Source: Calonectria ilicicola (Eukaryota > Ascomycota > Sordariomycetes > Hypocreales > Nectriaceae). Taken from it: DNA of 64,000 nt. The translations under genes were made by a program, and so were the position numbers. The DNA is taken from assembly GCA_020809705.1 (NCBI GenBank), contig CP085826.1, forward strand, positions 7,812,001 to 7,876,000. Direction: 5' to 3'. Below the pieces are notes generated by a model. It saw only the letters and a list, made by a program, of their open reading frames with translations. It was not told the DNA's origin and did no database searches. Every line of letters begins with the position of its first letter. Positions within the stretch are counted from its first letter, which is position 1. Shown in pieces: positions 46,018 to 57,620 of this stretch.

Positions 46018-46398
46018 ATGGCACGACCATATACAATCTATCAAATTATTCTTGATTATACCAGTCACTGCGGTTCAAGTAAAAGAAAACACTCCAAGGA
46101 GGCGGACATTGATCATATGTCCATGCCGACCGCTGCAGAAATTCTGTCCAAGACATGCGATAAATTGGAGCAAACTATTTTCAAATGCAAGATACTCTTA
46201 CAAAGTAGTCTTAGCAACGATGATAAGGAGTTTGTTAGGGAACAGAAAAGGCATTTGGAGATCATTTTAGACAAATGGCAATGGGAGGATAAAGAGTTCA
46301 AGGATTTGACTGAATTTGAAGAGAGCATAAAGAAAGACATCGATGATGATCGGTTTGAGCCGTGGTTACATGAATTGATGTTTTTTGGAACTTTCTAG
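46018..46398 (+). CDS. Hypothetical protein, helical and charged
   Basis: A 126-residue frame from the ATG at 46018. The composition is balanced and charged, with predicted helices (TCDKLEQTIFKCKILLQ, REQKRHLEIILDKWQWEDKEF). No signal peptide, no membrane segment and no family recognised. It may be an orphan gene. Confidence 0.35.
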   Translation: MARPYTIYQIILDYTSHCGSSKRKHSKEADIDHMSMPTAAEILSKTCDKLEQTIFKCKILLQSSLSNDDKEFVREQKRHLEIILDKWQWEDKEFKDLTEFEESIKKDIDDDRFEPWLHELMFFGTF

Positions 46399-47801
46399 AA
46401 TAATATGCGATTTCTAGCTGGGCTAGGAGGATTTGAAAACAGTGCTCAGCCACGAAGTTAACTGTCGCACAATGAAGTCTGGTACTTCTAAGAGCTACAG
46501 TACTGGCGAAAGTTTTCTTCTATTATAACTGGTTTCGAAAGAAGCACAGTTGAAGAAATACCATCGTCAATAGTGCACAAATAATAACGGACCACCGTGG
46601 CTACTTCATCACTATTACATGCGCAGCTTGGGGCGATGGATCTATGATGTATCAAAACCTGTTCTAGAATATTCCTAGCATTAGCGAATTTTGCCACTCA
46701 GGTTACTTTGCAGAGTTGTGGTGAGCTGGAGGCAGGGGCCGAAAGGCCTCGACAAGTCTGTGCCGCCGCCTCCCCAGCTCATTGTCGCATTTCAGCCAGC
46801 CATTGAGACAATCCCCGCAATTGGAACTTAGCCTGCAACTCGTTTTCGCTATTGAAAAGTACAGTTCGGCGTCGCCGGTAGGTGAGACACGATGCATTAG
46901 CTTCACCTTCTCAGCTGCCTACCTCTGAACCTTTTAGGATCGCTTTTGGCAAGACTTGAAAATGAATAGCACAGATCCACCCGGGAGGCTTTAGGGTAGG
47001 ATCTTAGTTACCCATGAAGCTCAGCCAGCCACAATACTCAAAGACTGGATCCCATTGTTGGTGGCGCGTGCGCTAGGAACTGACCAAATAATTTGGTGTC
47101 AACAATGAGCAGCAGATAAACTTTCGTCCATGTGAAGTACCTGGCCTCGTCAGTAGTATAATTGTGCGTATTATTATATGTTTGTACTCGTGAAGCCCCG
47201 CAAATTGGCGATTCCAACCCGGACATAATTTATGCACTTTACTGATACTACTCGGAGGTGCAGTGACTGGGCGCATTCTCATTTGAAGCTAGTATCAATA
47301 GGCTCATGTATAGTCTGTATATCTCAGCCAGCCTCAATACATGCATGAGAACGAAGTTGAACAGCATCATGAGCACAAAAACCCACCAAGAGGCGCTGTG
47401 GCGCGTCGGCTGAGCAATTTGACCTCGCAGTTACCAGTAGTTTTACCTTGATCCCCATTAGCATCTTTTAGCGCCAGGCGTTATTCGCTAGACTATTCCT
47501 ATCACATATGAGGCGCTGAGCTATTTGAAACAGGTGTTAGATGAGCTCAGTGAAGGCGTTACTCGATGCATGGCGCTGCGTACTATTGGAACATGGCGCT
47601 GCTCCGAGCGGTCCAAAAGACATCAAGGAGCTGATGAACCGCGATGCGGGCATCACATCAGTCGCCCTATGAGATTAGTAGAACACATTTTATAAATATC
47701 TCCTTGATACCCCGTTGGCATTGGGAACATCTTCACCCAGACACTGATTTCCAAATTTACACTTGTCCCTATACATCCATCGCCAATCTTACTCTGCAAA
47801 A
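46399..47801. other. Intergenic, no gene seen
   Basis: Two similar short stretches (CTCAGCCAGCC followed by CAATA) occur near 47023 and 47324. GGCGCTG words recur around 47390-47600. No gene is supported. Confidence 0.5.
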
Positions 47802-48144
47802 ATGGAGGGATTCAAACCAAACAACGGCTTCTCAAACAACAGCTTCTCAAATGGCGGCTTTACTTCAACAGGGTTCCAAGATGAGGGATTCAATCAAGGC
47901 GGCTTTCAACCCGTGTCGAACAGCCAGCAGGTAGGCTTAAATCCTCGGCATATCTAAATATACACCATGGCTTACCAATCACTAGACTGGATTCCAGCCG
48001 CAAGGTACCCGGGAAGTGCGCGTCAACTCTGAAGATCTTATGGCTTTGAGAGATGCGATTGCTCGCGCTAAGGATGGGCTGGCTGCGGCTGAAACAGTCC
48101 TGAAGAAGCTTGAATTCCTGCCAGAATCGAACAACGGATTTTGA
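47802..48144 (+). CDS. Small low-complexity Phe-Gly/Asn/Gln repeat protein
   Basis: Two exons join in phase: 47802-47930 and 47986-48144, giving 95 residues. The first ~50 residues are eight or nine short units ending in Phe (FKPNNGF, SNNSF, SNGGF, TSTGF, QDEGF, NQGGF, and TGFQPQG after the intron). The last ~45 residues form a charged amphipathic helix (LMALRDAIARAKDGLAAAETVLKKLEFL). The repeat continues cleanly across the intron junction, which supports the model. The start is the ATG at 47802. I do not recognise the family; the N-terminal part resembles FG-nucleoporin or prion-like sequence only in composition. Confidence 0.62.
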
Positions 48145-50401
48145 TGTGCATGCGATTGATTGCACTGGAACTATTATCTCTCTCGTGTAACTAGAAGCCA
48201 GGAGACTTAGCGGTCTTTAATACATGATGCATTCTGAAAAGATATGTACCTGATTCTGGGGTGGAATACGATCTGCCACATGACCGGCCGTGATTTATTA
48301 AGAGTCTTCATGCTCGCACACGTGGTTTGTGAGGTGCACAAAAAAAAGCTCCTAAAGATTCAGATGGATAAAATTATCTAGTTAGATCCTTTATCTAATC
48401 CTCTATTTATTTATGATAAAATAAAATTTTACTCAGGTGGAATTTTGGGAGATTATTGTCGAAAAGAAAAACACTGGTCAAATAGCTTCTTTTGCTTAAC
48501 TAGTCTATGTGTGTGCGCACCAGAACACTTTTTATTCAGTACCGCTGAGCCCTCTTATAAATCTTAGGGGAGCTCCAACTAGGGCATGCCAATGGTTGAA
48601 TATAAACGAGAATGCAGCTCATAGCCCTAGACCCGCCACTCAGCATAGGCTGCATTAATAGTCTGCGGCAGAACCACTTAACCGAGGCCATGCAAATCAT
48701 TTAGCAAGAACCATCTATAGATCTATCGTATCCAGCCAGTCAACTGACTTATCGACAAACTTGTATACCATTCCTCAAGGTAATTTTAGTCTTGATGCAC
48801 AAACAGATTATACGTTACAGTGCTATTGCTCATCAATCATGTAGTTTGGTTCCTGAGGGCTGGGGATTGGTAGGATAAACTTTAGTTTAAACATGTGTAT
48901 CCTTGACAGAAAGAACGTGGTCATCGTATCATCCAGTTCTCAATGACCTGTCCCGACCCCTGCTGCATAGAAATCATGTCTCATTCCTTCGAATACGCCG
49001 TCACCTATGAGACGCTTGTTAGCAAGAGCAAAAAAAAAAAGAAAGGCTTAATGGATATTTTTACTCTGAAAAACCTGCCTGGGTAATTTCTGTGACAGGA
49101 ATGGCCCTCCCCGTGGAGCCCAGCACGGATCGCCTTGGCGGGAAACCTGGCAAAGATCGATTGGTGCCGGCTTTCCACCGCGTATACGGGCGCTTACGAG
49201 GCAGGCCGAATCAGCCTGGAAGGCGCACAAGTATGGGCTTTCGCAATGGGTTTAATGACAGTGCCAATCGTTGCGGAGATGTTGAGTTAGCGCTTAAGTC
49301 CCCAGAGAGGCACGATGCATCTCATATCTTTCCAACCCGACATACATGGCCAATAGGGACTATCCGTTCCTTCGTGCCTTGTGATTCAGATGCTTGTCAT
49401 ATCATGCGTCTATGCGCGCCAACCAAGCAGAACAAGTCGCAATGTGCGGTGTGTTGAAATGAGCACGGCAGGCAACTCAAGGTTGAAATTTCGATGGTGA
49501 TCGGCTCCGCAGATCATCAGGACTAGTCCCAATTGGTCTGCGCTTGCGGCGCGTCTTCAATGACTGGCAGCCGCCCGTTTTCAATAGTTTTCAGCTGGCC
49601 AAAAGCCAAGCTCGCGATGTCAGCGCCGCTTCCGAGGCTACCGGTGAGATGTGTATCTGTGAAATGGGTTGGCTTTCTGCGCCAGATGGCCTTATACTGC
49701 ACGTAATATGGCCGGTTGTGAAACCATTGTCACCTAATTTGAGCATCTTTCAGCTCTCGTAGCCTAAAAGGCTCGTGCTCATTCCATCCCTGCGTCAGAC
49801 AGCGCACTTGTGTAACAAGGCTGGTTGGCGGCTCCAGCTGGTACAAGCCTCCCCATACCCATAGCATAGTGAGCGATCCCCCATTTCATTTCTTGGGTTG
49901 GGGGGCCTCGTTTTCTATTTTCGAAATGGCGCCACATTCGCAATATGCCCATGTTGTGGACGGATACACACAACACGGTACGGCCAAGCCCTATAGTCTC
50001 GGGGACAGTTTCACCTCGTCCCGAGTCGGCCTCTGAGCCGAAAAGCACGGGGGCGGCACCAGGTGCGACCAGCAAGTGCCCCCTCCTGAGCCCTTCGGCG
50101 ACTTACGTGGTCACATCAGGACGGCTGAGCGATGCAGTCTCGATTGGCTGGACAGGGGACATCGTCCATCGTGGGTGGACCCCCCAGCGCTTACTGGTGA
50201 TCTTACGTGCTAAATTTTGGTCATCCATGTCCACCAAGACGATGCCTGAAACAGGGTCATTTGTCCCGTTATTGGGTTGGATCTTCGCCGACGGGAGCGG
50301 GATACGAGCCGTCCATTTCTCCATCTCGAGCCCTCGCGAATGTGCTTCTACTATGTTATCTCCAACCCTTCTCTTCTAGATCGCCTTGCACCGCTAGTCC
50401 C
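48145..50401. other. 2.3-kb intergenic region, no gene seen
   Basis: The left half is AT-rich and the right half (about 48950-50400) more GC-rich. Open frames in the right half have no family features or start/stop structure that I trust. Confidence 0.5.
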
Positions 50402-51390
50402 ATGGGATGCGGAAGTTCACAGCCCGCGCCTGAGGAGCCCCCGGCGGCCCCCCGGCCCGTCTCATTTGTGTCACAGCTGTCACAGTCGTCACAGGCCCCG
50501 CAGAGACGACGGCTCATCAAGTCCAACGGAAGGCCGGAGCTTGCGAATGGCAACGGCCCAAAGGTGCTGACGGGTCAGGTGAGGCAAGAATTTCTCCACG
50601 ACGTTCACGCCGCTCTCTACGATGTGCAGTACATGGTTATTGGGGGTTGCGCCCTGGCCGAATACGGAAATCCTCGAGAAACAGCCGGCATGGATGTCCT
50701 CATCGGCGGAGGCTGCTCGAAATACTCGGCAACAGAGCTGCTAATAACGCGCACTCGAGGCCGGATGATCCGACCACCACAGGGAGGCATCAGGTGGGTG
50801 AATCGCGCGGCACAGCCAGGCTAACAAAAGCGTCTGACATTTTCCCCAGTTACGTTGCGCCAGATGGCAGGCACTATAGACTGAATTTGCTGCTCGACTC
50901 CGATATAGAGCAACCATTTAACCCCAAGTACGATAGCCAGCTGATCAAAGGAGCGCGGCTAGCATCCATGATTTTCCTCCTCAACTCCAAAGCACACGCA
51001 TGGCAGACAAGGTGCAGCCATCACGAAACTTACGAGGAAAAGCGAGCTAGGGATGCCGCAGACATTGCGTTTTGCCTCAAATCTCTGCGTGGGCAAAGGA
51101 TTGACCACCCCCGGCTCAGATGGGTCTACAGCCGAGCCTTTTGGAAGCCATTTCTCACGGATTACCCCCACTATGAAATGCTGTTTAAAGAGGCTGGTAT
51201 TTGGATTGACATTGTCAACGGCTCAACGACGCAAATCGCGGTCAAATCGAAACTGTCAGCCTGGGGCCGTCAGAATGGTCTAGGGAGCCGAGGGTCTAAA
51301 ATCACTGTGGTGCCAGAGACGATTCTGGAGGAGAGTCCCTCCATGGCTGAGTTGCCGAGATTATCCGAAAGTCGTCATCATGCAATATGA
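50402..51390 (+). CDS. Nucleotidyltransferase-fold protein with N-myristoylation signal
   Basis: Two exons join in phase: 50402-50793 and 50850-51390, giving 310 residues. The start MGCGSSQP is a strong N-myristoylation signal with an adjacent palmitoylatable Cys3. A Pro/Ser/Gln-rich linker follows. Around residues 78-100 lies MVIGGCALAEYGNPRETAGMDVLIGGG, which has the layout of the nucleotidyltransferase substrate-binding/active-site motif (IGG-A-x2-G-x-RxT-x-D-x-D). Here the first Asp of the pair is Gly, so catalysis is doubtful. The C-terminal half (SYVAPDGRHYRLNLLLDSDIEQPF, KGARLASMIFLLNSKAHAW, DAADIAFCL) fits the helical part of such proteins. Inference: a membrane-tethered, possibly inactive NTase-like protein. 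Confidence 0.72.
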
Positions 51391-51912
51391 TGATGCCTTG
51401 GAGCGGTGAACCGGGTGATGAATATTATTGTCTTTTTTTTTTCTTTTTGGGTGATATACGAATGGTTGCAAAGCATATGTTTTTTCTTTTGTCTAGATCT
51501 GGGAAAGTGGGAAAATGTGATGACATCAAGATCGGCCTAGGAACAGATTATTCCTTGTCACAAAAGGTGGTCTTGATATACTCACCATTGATCAACTATA
51601 AAAACATCGGGCGCGTTGTGTTTGACGAAGTCATTTCGACGGAAATATATCCTAATCCAAATGCTGGAAGGGAAAAAGAAGAAAAATTTACCAGAGTGGC
51701 CAACTCATATGTTCAAATTGAAGACTGTACCGAGTTTTATCTCAAGACATGCCGTCATTATCAAAGTCTACAATTTGCTTCTACTTCAAAAAGAATTCTT
51801 GCAACATGTCTCTTACATCCAAAAGTTAAAATTTAAGTTACAAATATGCTTGGCAGACAGTGTTCTCAAAAATGGTAAAATCGCAGCTATAGCTATGATT
51901 CATAATTTCTAT

Positions 51913-53694
51913 TTACTTAGAGCCTCGAGCTTTAAATAAGCCTTTGTAGTGAGGATACACAAACCATGCACAGCTGGTATTCATGCCTTTTCCAGGATGC
52001 TCCAGAATGATATCAAATTTTCGCACCATCTGAGGCAACACTTTGGCCATTTCGAGCAGACTGATGTTTCTGCCCAGGCATGTTCGAGAGCCTGCTCCAA
52101 ACTAGAGTCACGGAATATTAGCATCTATAGCCTGAACTTTTATCATCGGATTGTCAATTTACCGCAAACATCATTGAATCCATCACGCTTGTTTTCTCGT
52201 CGCCAATCCAGCGTTCTGGTCTGAATACATCTGCATCTGGGCCATAAATCTCTTTGCTGTAATGCAAAACCCAGGCATTCGCTCCGACCTCAGTCTATGA
52301 AACATGATTAGTTCAATATCAAATTGTGAGGTTATGCTGCTGAATCATACTCCCTGGGGAAAGTAGTGGCCTGATAATTCCATGCCACCACTAGGCACGA
52401 GACGAGGGAGCATGGTCCCTACAGCTGGATGCAGACGGAGTGTCTCCTTGATAACAGCCTGAAGGTAGGGCATATCATTGGCTTCCTGAAATGTGACTGG
52501 GTCAGAGATTGCGCCCTCTTCAGCCTTTTTATCGATTTCATCGCGTAGCTTTCTTAGCTTCTCGGGATTTGAAAACAAATAGTAAAGTGCCGAGCTCAAT
52601 GTGACAGCGGTAGTATCGGAGCCTGCGGTAATATTGCTTGAGCAAGCATCCATGATGTTGGGCATCTTAATACGTCCTTCGGCTTCCATATCAAGCACCT
52701 TCTTTAAAAATGTGTCGTATTTCTTGGTGTCCTTGATTGTTGTCTTCTTGTTCAACTCGCGATTTTTGCTTATTTGGCCTAACGCGTAGTTGACCAGCAC
52801 CATGATTTTAGATGTCTTACCAAGTAAAGCATTAAGTCCAAAAAGTAAGGGAACAACGTCCGGAACAATTCCGAAGTAAGCCATCAAGTCATTTGCCTCG
52901 TGAATAGCTGGGATCATTCCTGTCGTATCGCCCTCATTCTTCATCATGCCAAAATTCTCGTTGAACTGGATTGCGCCATATTAGTGATGCGGCAGGGCCG
53001 GTATAGATGTGTTAAGGAACTCACAGTAATTTCACCAATAACATCAAAAGCGTAGTACTGCATCCATTGTGGTATGTCGACTAACCTCTTTTCATTTGCA
53101 AATTGGGTGAGCTTTTGGATACAGAGACTGGTCATGTCGTCAACGGCCTTCTCGTAGGAAACCATAGAGGACATGGTATATAAAGGCGAAATTTTTCTTC
53201 GCCTGTCCCTGTGTCGGCTGTTATCCTGCATTGGGAATATGTGTTGAACATCGGGATCAGGACTCAGCAACGGCTTGTAATAGTCGCTTTTTGTAAATTT
53301 GCCTCCCAGTTCGTAAATCGCTTTGACATCCTCTGGTCGACTGAGACTATAACGGTTCGGACCGACTCGCACAACTGGGCCTTATATAGGCGTAAACATA
53401 TTAGCCTAACTGGTAAAGCGAACGAAGACATAAACAAAACGTACCATATTTCTGATGTAGATTGATGTATTGCTGATGCGAGTCACCTTTCACTACTAGG
53501 CGGTATTCCCACCAGCGTGTCACCCTCGCCAAAAGCGGGCCAGGAATTCTCCTCAGAGGCGAAATAAACAGACTGCCTAGAAGTGAAATCAAGTAATAAG
53601 AAAAAACAGCAAACAAGACCGCAAACAGAATGAACCCGGGTTCCTTTGGGCTAACATCTCGGAATATCGACAAGTCTATTTGTTGAAGTGCCAT
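51913..53694 (-). CDS. Cytochrome P450 (pisatin-demethylase-like)
   Basis: Five exons join in phase: 53445-53694, 53025-53380, 52351-52965, 52163-52294 and 51913-52101, giving 513 residues. An N-terminal membrane anchor (FILFAVLFAVFSYYLISLL) precedes RRIPGPLLARVTRWW. Landmarks are the I-helix AGSDTT near residue 315, the KETLRLHP ExxR motif, FRPERW and the haem loop FGAGSRTCLGR with Cys459. The N-terminal half (GPVVRVGPNRYSLSRPEDVKAIY) is closest to the pisatin-demethylase group that O-demethylates plant phenolics. It is the left end of the aromatic gene cluster. The microsomal ER membrane is the expected location. Confidence 0.93.
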
Positions 53695-53985
53695 TTTTTT
53701 TGTTTTTGTCTATGATGTGTGTGAATGATGGCAGATAAGCAATTTGCAGAGAGATGAATAGTTTTCGTCTTTATTTATACACAGTGATTCTAGAACATGC
53801 CTGCTTCTCTTCCATAACTAATTAGGGACCATGTCATGTCCACCCGTTTCTAAGTGGGATCCAGAATGCCATCCGTATTGATGGGACAGCTTCGAATCAA
53901 GAACAAACTCTCGGCGGCGGGGTAACCCCACGAAATGCCTCAACCCCACGGGGACTTGCCGGCATGTGGTACTGGTCACTTGATG

Positions 53986-54042
53986 CCGGTGGGAACTATA
54001 CCCACCGAACCTCACCAAGAGTCTCTTCCAAGGACCGGTGGG
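53986..54042. promoter_or_regulatory. Three CCCACCGR-type sites upstream of the P450
   Basis: CCGGTGGG at 53986, CCCACCGA at 54001 and CCGGTGGG at 54035. The first two form an inverted repeat: CGGTGGG, seven bases, CCCACCG (53987-54007). They lie about 290-350 bp upstream of the P450 start. The same motif recurs in the other promoters of this cluster. Confidence 0.5.
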
Positions 54043-54790
54043 TATTACTCTGACAATGAGTGTGGATCATCCCATCAGTGAAAGTGCGGGGTAAATAGTC
54101 TCATGAAAACTTTCTTTGTCCTGTTCTTGGATAAGTGAATTAGTGTGTACATTTTTCCTTGGAGAGCACCGATCCCCCATCGTTCTCAAATGGTACATAT
54201 CTCAACGATGGCCTAAATTGGATTATGCACACTCTATTTTGCTCCTCAGTATCCTATAAAAGGATCTAGGCAGTCTTTTATTGGTGGCTCTACTTCTATG
54301 AGCAAGTGTGTTGGTGATATTAGCCAGGTGCCATAAATTATGTTCCTGTTCTCGAGGAACCAATATGTCGTACAATATGTAATTCCATGCATCAATTTCA
54401 GTTTCAAGTTGAAACTATTCATGTACACTGTGCCATGTTGCATTTTCACCGCCCACAAAGCCTTTGCACAGCCTACTGTCACCAGAATATAGCAACAATT
54501 GCATTCCGGTGTGAGTAGCTGTTGAACTTGTACAAATGTACCCATAATTGAACATTTCTAACACAGTTACCAAGAACGTATTTTGAAAGCAATTATTTTC
54601 CACGACAATACCTCAGTGACGAAATTCACTGCCGCTTGAGAATATAAAAGCTATAGGATACGCGAGTGAGATACGAGTTAAGTGAATACAATGAGGACAC
54701 GTAGTGCTCTATCTATTGGAGAGCAATGTTACAAAGATATATCAGATTGTATATTTAATTCATATAATAAGATTACAGCTGCGTGATATC

Positions 54791-56298
54791 TCAAGCACTA
54801 GTGAATCCTCGGTGACCAATAAACATTTCCGATGGATCCCACTCATCTCGAATTTGACGCCACTTTTTCAGTGCAGAGTCAGTCATAACCTAATATTATT
54901 CTTTATATCAGCATGCTATTTCGCATCTTGGATAAAATGACTGGGATATTACCTTTGGTTTTCTATGCTTGACATTAAAGTCAGCCACGTAGACACCACA
55001 GGATACAGTATCGGCTTTTGTGTACGCATCTAGCAGCCACTTGTCTACTGCGGAATCAAGCTTAGGATCCCTCCAGCAGCACATGGTTGACACGTAAGCC
55101 TTCTGAGGTAGGCTGAGAGCCTGATCTTCTTCGTTGGGGTAATAATCAATAGGGCAGAATGTACCAGAAGACTCCCGAGAAGGCAAGTCATAAAGGGCAG
55201 GAGTAATGGCATCAACAAGCTAGTCTTTTTAGTAGAGTTCTTTGGTTCATTACCTTTGAGGAGGATGGTGATTCTTACCTCGTCATCCGAGACTTTGGGA
55301 TCTACCAAGATACTATCAACATTCCATCTTTCTCCATTGCCCTGAGGTTGGAAGCTTTCCTGAAGATCCCAGAGTTCTTCGTATGTTCTTTCTGCAAGCG
55401 GGACCGTGTTGATAATGTGTTTCTGAAATTCTTCGGGAATTACATCCCAAGGACTGGCCAACACTTCAGCTTCTTCAATGGAATCGGCAAAAATTGTCTC
55501 ATTGATGGCAAAAAAGACTCTTTTGCTCTTAGATTCGTGGCCACCGTCTGGGGCATCTTTGTCGGCATAAAAGGTGCAAAAGAACAAATCGACGCCATAT
55601 TTAGGTACTCTTTTAGAGGTCTTGATAACCCACTTGAGCAATGGTTTGAAGATGTCGGTAGAGTCGACGATAATAGTCTTGTCAAAGAGCTTTCTTGCAG
55701 GAATTGTCCTGACCCAAATTCTGGTCACAACTCCGAAAAAGCCCTGTCCACTACCGGGAGCTGCCCAGAATAGATCGGCATTCTCTTTCTTGTTGGCAAT
55801 CACAACTTCACCATCAGCGGTGACTACTTCAAGTTGTGTAACCCAAGTATCGGATGTATAACCCCATCCGCGTAAGAAGACGCCCTGCCCGCCAGCAAGC
55901 AAGAAACCTCCAACTGCTACTGTTCGCGAATGTCCAGAGGGAAAGAATCGATTGATGTCCCTAAGGTAATTGGTAACTTCCGCGACCCTATGACCCGGGC
56001 TTATGGTGGCAATCTTTGTTGCAGTATCATATTGAATCTCCTGATTCAGGTTGCGTGTATCGATGAGAAGACCACCTTCGACGAGGGCATTACAAAAGAA
56101 TAAATGGCCGCCGGAGCGAACACCCACTTTCCAACCCTTTTGGCGTGCTCTTTTAACAGCGGCTGCAACCTCGCTAGTTGTTTTTGGAGAGACAATCTCA
56201 GTGGGGTAGACATCTGGAACTCGGCCATTGAAGAACTTGGTGCGAAGCTCATCATAACTTTGAGATCCCGGGGCAACTGTATCAACGTGTGGAGCCAT
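54791..56298 (-). CDS. Berberine-bridge-enzyme-like FAD oxidoreductase
   Basis: Three exons join in phase: 55279-56298, 54953-55219 and 54791-54889, giving 461 residues. The FAD (PCMH-type) domain has VGVRSGGHLFFCNALVEGG, where the His of GGH is the usual covalent attachment site, then PSGHSRTVAVGGFLLAGG. The C-terminal BBE motif is IRDEWDPSEMFIGH. The Cys that forms the second covalent link in bicovalent BBE enzymes is not obvious, so a single 8-alpha-histidyl link is likely. No signal peptide is seen, so it is probably intracellular. Role by family: oxidation of alcohols or amines, or C-C/C-O ring closure on aromatic metabolites. Confidence 0.9.
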
Positions 56299-56454
56299 GG
56301 TGATGATGGAGGCGGGAAAAAAATAATGAATCGGTGTATTTGCAGAGTTATTTTTGGATAGCGTTGTAATGTTTCTATTTGGAGATTTTGCAGAGGTTTT
56401 AAAGTGCGTTCAGTTAACGAGTACCTCAGGTCGGGATGGTCGGCTGCGCAAATA

Positions 56455-56564
56455 GCCACCGAATGCCACCCGAGCCCAGTATAAGCCACCAGGTTGCCAC
56501 CCTACCCAACACTCAGACCTTTTCTTTACGGGGCGTAGTGGAGATGCCACCCTAATTAGCCACC
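56455..56564 (+). promoter_or_regulatory. Six same-strand GCCACC words upstream of the BBE-like gene
   Basis: GCCACC occurs at 56455, 56465, 56485, 56496, 56546 and 56559, all on the plus strand, 157-266 bp upstream of the ATG. The first continues to CCACCGA, like the cluster motif. Confidence 0.4.
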
Positions 56565-57100
56565 CTAGTGCACGGGTATTTACTGGGCACATGCTCAGCC
56601 TAGTGTGCTCCTCATCATCGACAACATGAAATGTGTAAATGTGACATCTTGAAGAATAAACCGGATTACCATGGTAAAATTTCTTTCAATGAAATTGTGT
56701 TGTTGGTCAGGTACAATTTTCTATAGTCAGGGCTCCCTTTTTTCGTTTGACGAGAACAATTTGTACACTGCGATGGTAATCGACATACAGGGTAATCCTA
56801 CAAATCTCAATCATGCAAATCGGAGGGAAAAGCTTGATCTTGTTAAAATTAGCGATTGGATTCTTCCGATATTAAGATTCGAAAATTAGATGGTTTTAAG
56901 AATTATAATTGGAGCATCTTGATCCTTGACTTATCCGTGTACATGGCTGAGTAAAAACAAGTGGTGGGCTTGACTAGGGTGTCTCATTGAAGGCGCAGAG
57001 CCGCCCAAAACTACGGATTCAGCCACATTCAACAAAATTGATAAGATTCATGATGAAAGGAAGCAAAAAGAGAATTCGGCAGGCGATGTGAACATCTAAA

Positions 57101-57196
57101 TGCTCCCAGCAGGGCTTGAACCTGCGACCTCCGCATCACCAACATTTGCCGGAGCAATTATTAGTACGAAGCTCTGACCAACTGAGCTATGGAAGC
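57101..57196 (-). tRNA. tRNA-Ile (anticodon AAU) with a ~22-nt intron
   Basis: Read on the minus strand, the acceptor arms GCTTCCA and TGGGAGC pair, with discriminator A. The D arm is GCTCAGTTGGTCAGAGC. The anticodon stem TCGTA pairs with TGCGG around the loop CTAATAA (anticodon AAT), and the T arm is GCAGG TTCAAGC CCTGC. An insertion of about 22 nt after position 37 is in the usual place for a nuclear tRNA intron. Confidence 0.9.
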
Positions 57197-57620
57197 CGAC
57201 CGATTGTTGTATGAGTTGTATGAGTGTGCCCTAGAGCAAAAAGTCACCATGACAAATAGGATAACAGCAGGAACTTGTCAAAATTCTTTGAACAGCAGTC
57301 TTTGTTCATAATCTGGGTCAGATAAACCAGCACTCCTTGTATAAACACAAAATAAATAGTTTCCGTATCTTTATTATTGTGACCATCGTTTTCATGGCCG
57401 TCGTCTTTTCTGTGCAAGGATCACTCTCAACGGTACATTTGATTCTGGCCAGGACTGGGTTAAGTAGACTTTTCAACAATCGATCAAAAATAACATGCCC
57501 CTCAAATAGTCCCAATTAAGGTAAAGATATGCGTTTAACAATTTCTATTCTTTCGCATCACCTGCATCTCAAATATAAATTCTGAATGAGCCTTCTACCA
57601 ATTATATCACCGCTATTCCT

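Noticed and set aside
49092..50379. Several 100-145-codon frames in the GC-richer intergenic block
   Set aside because: Frames on both strands are similar in length and none has domain features.
51387..51939. Open frames between the NTase-like gene and the P450
   Set aside because: AT-rich, no motif, overlapping frames; more likely the P450 3' flank.
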